Source of the DNA: Aliikangiella marina
Lineage (GTDB): Bacteria > Pseudomonadota > Gammaproteobacteria > Enterobacterales > Kangiellaceae
Length of the DNA: 64,000 nt
NCBI RefSeq assembly: GCF_007004765.1
Contig: NZ_VIKR01000004.1
Span: forward strand, 434,001 to 498,000
Direction: 5' to 3'
Positions within the stretch are counted from its first letter, which is position 1, and the number at the start of each line of letters is the position of its first letter. Made by a program: the position numbers and the translations under genes. Under the pieces are notes generated by a model. It searched no databases. It had not been told where the DNA came from and saw only the letters and a list, made by a program, of their open reading frames with translations. Shown one piece after another: positions 61,071 through 64,000 of this stretch.

Positions 61071-63641
61071 TTAATTTTCTCGATAAACCACGTAATCTAA
61101 TAATGACTGCATAAAGCCTTTGACCTCACCCTCGCCCTCGTTACCCGCTTTGACGACAGCGAAATGTGCGGACAATTGGTAGGCTTTAAAATAGTGTTCA
61201 AATAGCTTTTCTCTCGCTTTGTTTTCACCGAGACAAGTAACAAATGAAGACTTATTCACCGCGCAATCTTGTTGACTAGGCTTACCGAGTGTGGCGAGAT
61301 CCCCTTCATGATCTAACAAGTCATCTTTAATTTGAAAGGCTAATCCCAAATGTCTAGCAAACTGTTTAATATGGCCCTTTTGAATATCATTTTCATCTGC
61401 AAGAATCGCAGGAATCATAAAGGCTGCTTCAATCGCCAAGCCTGTTTTTAACTCGGTCATACGCTCAAGCTGATTCATATCCAAGGCGTATTTTTTCGAT
61501 TGAAGATCCATCACTTGGCCTTCACAGATGGCTTGTGTGGTATTAGCGGCATAAGCGAGGGATTGAAGAACGAGTTTTGGATCAACGGTTCCAATATTAG
61601 TTTGTACTTCAACCGCGCGCATCATTAAAAAAATACCGGCTAATTCTGCGGTTGCCTCGCAATTTACTTGTTTATGCAACGTCGGTTTACCACGCCTAAA
61701 ATCAGCATTATCTTGTGAAGGCTTATCATCAAAAATAATTGACGCCGTATGCATATACTCAAGAAGTTGCATTACAGGTTTTATCGACTCCGAGGGTAAT
61801 TGATAAAATTCATCCATCATCAAATAAGCAATCACCGAACGAATTCTCTTGCCACCTGCGGTCAAACTATAATTTGCAGCATCCAACAAATTGGCCGTAT
61901 TAAGACGAGGATGTGAGCACAACGGTATCACCTCATCCACTTTTGCCTGAATACGCTGATACTTAGTTTTAAAGTGTTCTTTGTTTTGACCATTCACATC
62001 AAAGTGCTCTGCAACATGACGACTAACCAACTTGTCAAACCAAGCCACATCATTGGGCTGAACGACCAGTTCGTGAAGCATTTGATCGAACGGTTCGTCA
62101 GAAGTATTAAGAAGTTTTGTCTTAAGACTCAAATACTCTGAGGGTCCTATATTAGTGAAAACACTTTTATGTGCATTAATACTTCGTTCTAAGATCAGTT
62201 GTTTACACCGGGGATTATTTTGGTAAACCTTGTAAATCAAGTAGTAGACAACCGCCCAATAAATTAAATAGGGGTTGGTCGTACTCGAGTTTGCTATTTT
62301 GAGTGATTCATCTTGAGCATGATTCAATAAACCAAAAGTATAGGGCGTTACATTACCTTCTTCAATATCATCGAAAATATCTTTGATATCATCATTAAAT
62401 TGATTGTAAATCCCGAAACAGAAGGTATTCCGATCGAAGGTATTGTCGTCATTCGTCTCCAACATATCCCTCGCTATCAAGCGGCATCCGGCAGACTTTA
62501 AAATGAGCGGAATAAAGATTTCTTCATAAGAATAATTCTTTTCACCTAGCTTTCTTTTGCGGTCAATATCCTGGGCTTCAAAAAAGATAAAAGCTTGTTG
62601 AAAAAACTGCTGTGCTTTTTGCGCCGATTGTGCTGAGCGAATATACTCAAAAGATTCTCCAAGCTCTCGGTAGATAAAGCGCATACGTGATTGATTTTTC
62701 GCTGAGAACTCTGGGAACTCGACGACTTTACCAGACACTAAACTGTTTCGAATCGCTTGATTAAAACTGTCTTTTTCTTGGCAATTCAAAGCCGAAGCAG
62801 AATCTTGTAAATCATCGACTAGAGGGTAGGTTAAGCCATAATAATAACCAAGCTTTATCGCCTTTTCGATCAATCTTTTACGACGCTTAGGAGATGTGCT
62901 CTTCGGCATATCAATCAATTGATGCATAACCACACCCGCAATTATCTTGACGAGTTTACGCATGCCATTGGTCTGATCAATTTCATTGGGTAAGTTTTTC
63001 TGAACTTTTGCTAATTTTCCCATTAACCAAATAAAAGTTGATTCTGCGCCATGCTGTTTCGCTTTTTGATATAACCATGACGTTGAAAAAGATTCTTGGT
63101 TATTGTGGGCCGATTTTGCGTTATTCTTACTGATCCAGACGTGAAGTTTATCAACCGTTTCTTCAATCGCTTTGCTCACCGATGGCAGGTTAACGTCTTT
63201 GCCTAAATCACGCATAAAAATATAGGTGACCGACTTATTGAGATAAGACTTGAGCTTTTTGTCAGCGGAAAGTTTTTTTAAAAATGACCAGGAGTCGACT
63301 GTCGCCTTGATATCTTCCGCTGCCTCCAAGCTCGACAAAGCAACTGCCCCGGGTTTGTTAGTGAAACGATTATTCAGCTGTAACAAATCAATCCTTAACT
63401 GCTGAAGAAAATCACTTTTGTGGACAATCTGCTCGAGCTCTCGAAAATACCACTTGGCTTTTTGTGCTGCCACATCGTAGCTGTCTGTCGATATAAATAG
63501 TTTCCGATCAGCGTCAATATAAGTCGATGACAGACGATTGATAATTGAATCCGTACTTGATCGGTGATTATGACCAATTAAAGGCAAATTAAGCTCCTTT
63601 TGATTAAAACCTGAACAATTGAATCGAATTTGTAATACCAT
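61071..63641 (-). CDS. Two-domain polyprenyl-synthase-family protein
   Basis: 856 aa, against about 300 for ordinary isoprenyl diphosphate synthases. Residues about 570-856 are a complete trans-prenyltransferase: AGGKRIRSVIAYLMMDEF, first Asp-rich motif DDKPSQD followed by FRRGKPTLH, and second motif DDLLD in AFQIKDDLLDHEGD. Residues 230-520 look like a second, diverged class-I isoprenoid fold, with PLVDDLQDS near 285 and NQFNDDIKDIFDDIEEGN near 430, both acidic metal-binding-like clusters. It may make a polyprenyl chain and process it in one protein, for example a prenyl synthase plus terpene-cyclase-like fusion; the product is unknown. It converges on the small gene after hemH. Confidence 0.75.
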   Translation of the reverse strand: MVLQIRFNCSGFNQKELNLPLIGHNHRSSTDSIINRLSSTYIDADRKLFISTDSYDVAAQKAKWYFRELEQIVHKSDFLQQLRIDLLQLNNRFTNKPGAVALSSLEAAEDIKATVDSWSFLKKLSADKKLKSYLNKSVTYIFMRDLGKDVNLPSVSKAIEETVDKLHVWISKNNAKSAHNNQESFSTSWLYQKAKQHGAESTFIWLMGKLAKVQKNLPNEIDQTNGMRKLVKIIAGVVMHQLIDMPKSTSPKRRKRLIEKAIKLGYYYGLTYPLVDDLQDSASALNCQEKDSFNQAIRNSLVSGKVVEFPEFSAKNQSRMRFIYRELGESFEYIRSAQSAQKAQQFFQQAFIFFEAQDIDRKRKLGEKNYSYEEIFIPLILKSAGCRLIARDMLETNDDNTFDRNTFCFGIYNQFNDDIKDIFDDIEEGNVTPYTFGLLNHAQDESLKIANSSTTNPYLIYWAVVYYLIYKVYQNNPRCKQLILERSINAHKSVFTNIGPSEYLSLKTKLLNTSDEPFDQMLHELVVQPNDVAWFDKLVSRHVAEHFDVNGQNKEHFKTKYQRIQAKVDEVIPLCSHPRLNTANLLDAANYSLTAGGKRIRSVIAYLMMDEFYQLPSESIKPVMQLLEYMHTASIIFDDKPSQDNADFRRGKPTLHKQVNCEATAELAGIFLMMRAVEVQTNIGTVDPKLVLQSLAYAANTTQAICEGQVMDLQSKKYALDMNQLERMTELKTGLAIEAAFMIPAILADENDIQKGHIKQFARHLGLAFQIKDDLLDHEGDLATLGKPSQQDCAVNKSSFVTCLGENKAREKLFEHYFKAYQLSAHFAVVKAGNEGEGEVKGFMQSLLDYVVYREN

Positions 63642-63660
63642 TCAAATGGCTTTGACCTCT

Positions 63661-63719
63661 GAGTTATGAGGCTTTTGGTTAAACAAAGCAATAAATATAC
63701 CATTCATAACTCTTTGTTT
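63661..63719. repeat. Compound inverted repeats upstream of the prenyl-synthase gene
   Basis: GAGTTATGA (63661-63669) pairs with TCATAACTC (63704-63712), and AAACAAAG (63681-63688) pairs with CTTTGTTT (63712-63719). The word ATACCATTCA also occurs at 63635-63644 and 63698-63707. The region 63642-63985 has no gene, and this is its only structure. It may be a regulatory region or a small dispersed repeat. Confidence 0.4.
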
Positions 63720-63985
63720 TTATTGCCCTAACTTAAATGGTCTCGCAAATCAGCGGTTAAAAGCAACGCTATTTAGTGTAAAAAACCATGTTGATGCAAC
63801 GCGTACCTTAATAAAATATTCTCAATAGGTGCTTTAATTCAATAAATCGTCTCATGGCTAATACTAATTGCCTGTTTAAACGCCTGACAAAGAGTAAAAA
63901 CACCCGCTCGTTGACCCAGGTCAAAAATTCAACAACCAAATTTGCGTAACTTTAAAGCTCAAATAGACGAGTAGAGGACTGAGTA

Positions 63986-64000
63986 ATGGGCACTCATCAT
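63986..64000 (+). CDS. Possible start of the next gene (cut by the window end)
   Basis: ATGGGCACTCATCAT reads MGTHH and follows AGAGGA by eight bases, a normal ribosome-binding site. Only five codons are visible, so nothing can be said of the product. Confidence 0.35.

Overview
The window is a 64-kb piece of a gammaproteobacterial chromosome of moderate to low GC. It looks marine: CRY-DASH plus a photolyase-like protein, an exported catalase-peroxidase, DUF2256, DUF6746 and a dCache chemoreceptor. A Kangiella/Aliikangiella-like host is only a guess from gene content. It has two parts: a mobile, defence-rich region (1 to about 27,300) and ordinary chromosome (about 27,300 to 64,000).

Mobile part. 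Positions 1-4314 (minus strand) hold a tightly overlapping phage-like operon: AlpA-type HTH, two unknown proteins, a Sak4/RecA-like ATPase, a probable ssDNA-binding protein, an SF2 helicase and the start of a DUF6511 zinc protein. Cargo follows. (a) A DUF6088/AbiEi-like orphan antitoxin gene is followed at once by a strong promoter, a highly structured RNA of about 122 nt and a terminator (5124-5282). (b) Two unknown genes (5957-8085) are divergent from an XRE repressor plus ImmA/IrrE protease, which lead into McrB-McrC type IV restriction genes. The divergent promoters share their -35 region, and a LexA-box-like sequence lies in front of the unknown pair. (c) A large serine recombinase sits with DUF2924 and two accessory genes (12.8-15.3 kb). 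(d) A four-gene operon (22280 to 15452, minus) encodes a COG1112-type SF1 helicase, a winged-helix-like unknown, a two-HKD phospholipase-D-family protein and an RtcR-like CARF/AAA+/Fis sigma-54 activator. It has a near-consensus -24/-12 promoter just upstream of the helicase. (e) A divergent 1160-aa fusion joins RecB-like nuclease, RNase-H-like and SF1 helicase parts. (f) A yybP-ykoY manganese riboswitch controls a UPF0016/MneA Mn exporter. (g) A second AlpA-type gene is followed by a possible att remnant. Operon (d) is my best candidate for an undescribed system. It is Mokosh-like in its core (COG1112 helicase plus PLD) but appears to be switched by a CARF ligand sensor through sigma-54. The pair in (b) and the RNA in (a) are the next best.

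Chromosomal part. DUF6671 and DUF6746 genes and Sua5 lead into a peroxide-defence cluster (exported KatG, Dps, AhpF, AhpC, with OxyR divergent). Next come an alpha/beta hydrolase, a GAF protein, a light/DNA-repair operon (CRY-DASH, a second photolyase-family protein, DUF2256), a pirin, a SIMPL protein, an ICMT-like methyltransferase, an acyl-CoA dehydrogenase, a glutamine amidotransferase, a small SAP/Cys-rich protein, a chemoreceptor and a nitroreductase. An AraC-controlled locus follows (serine hydrolase on one side; Baeyer-Villiger monooxygenase, hydrolase and SDR on the other). The window ends with a dihaem cytochrome c, a solute-binding lipoprotein, a fasciclin protein, a PH-domain protein, ferrochelatase, a small protein and an 856-aa double-domain prenyl synthase.

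No rRNA, intact tRNA or CRISPR array was seen. All assignments come from reading motifs; no database search was run.
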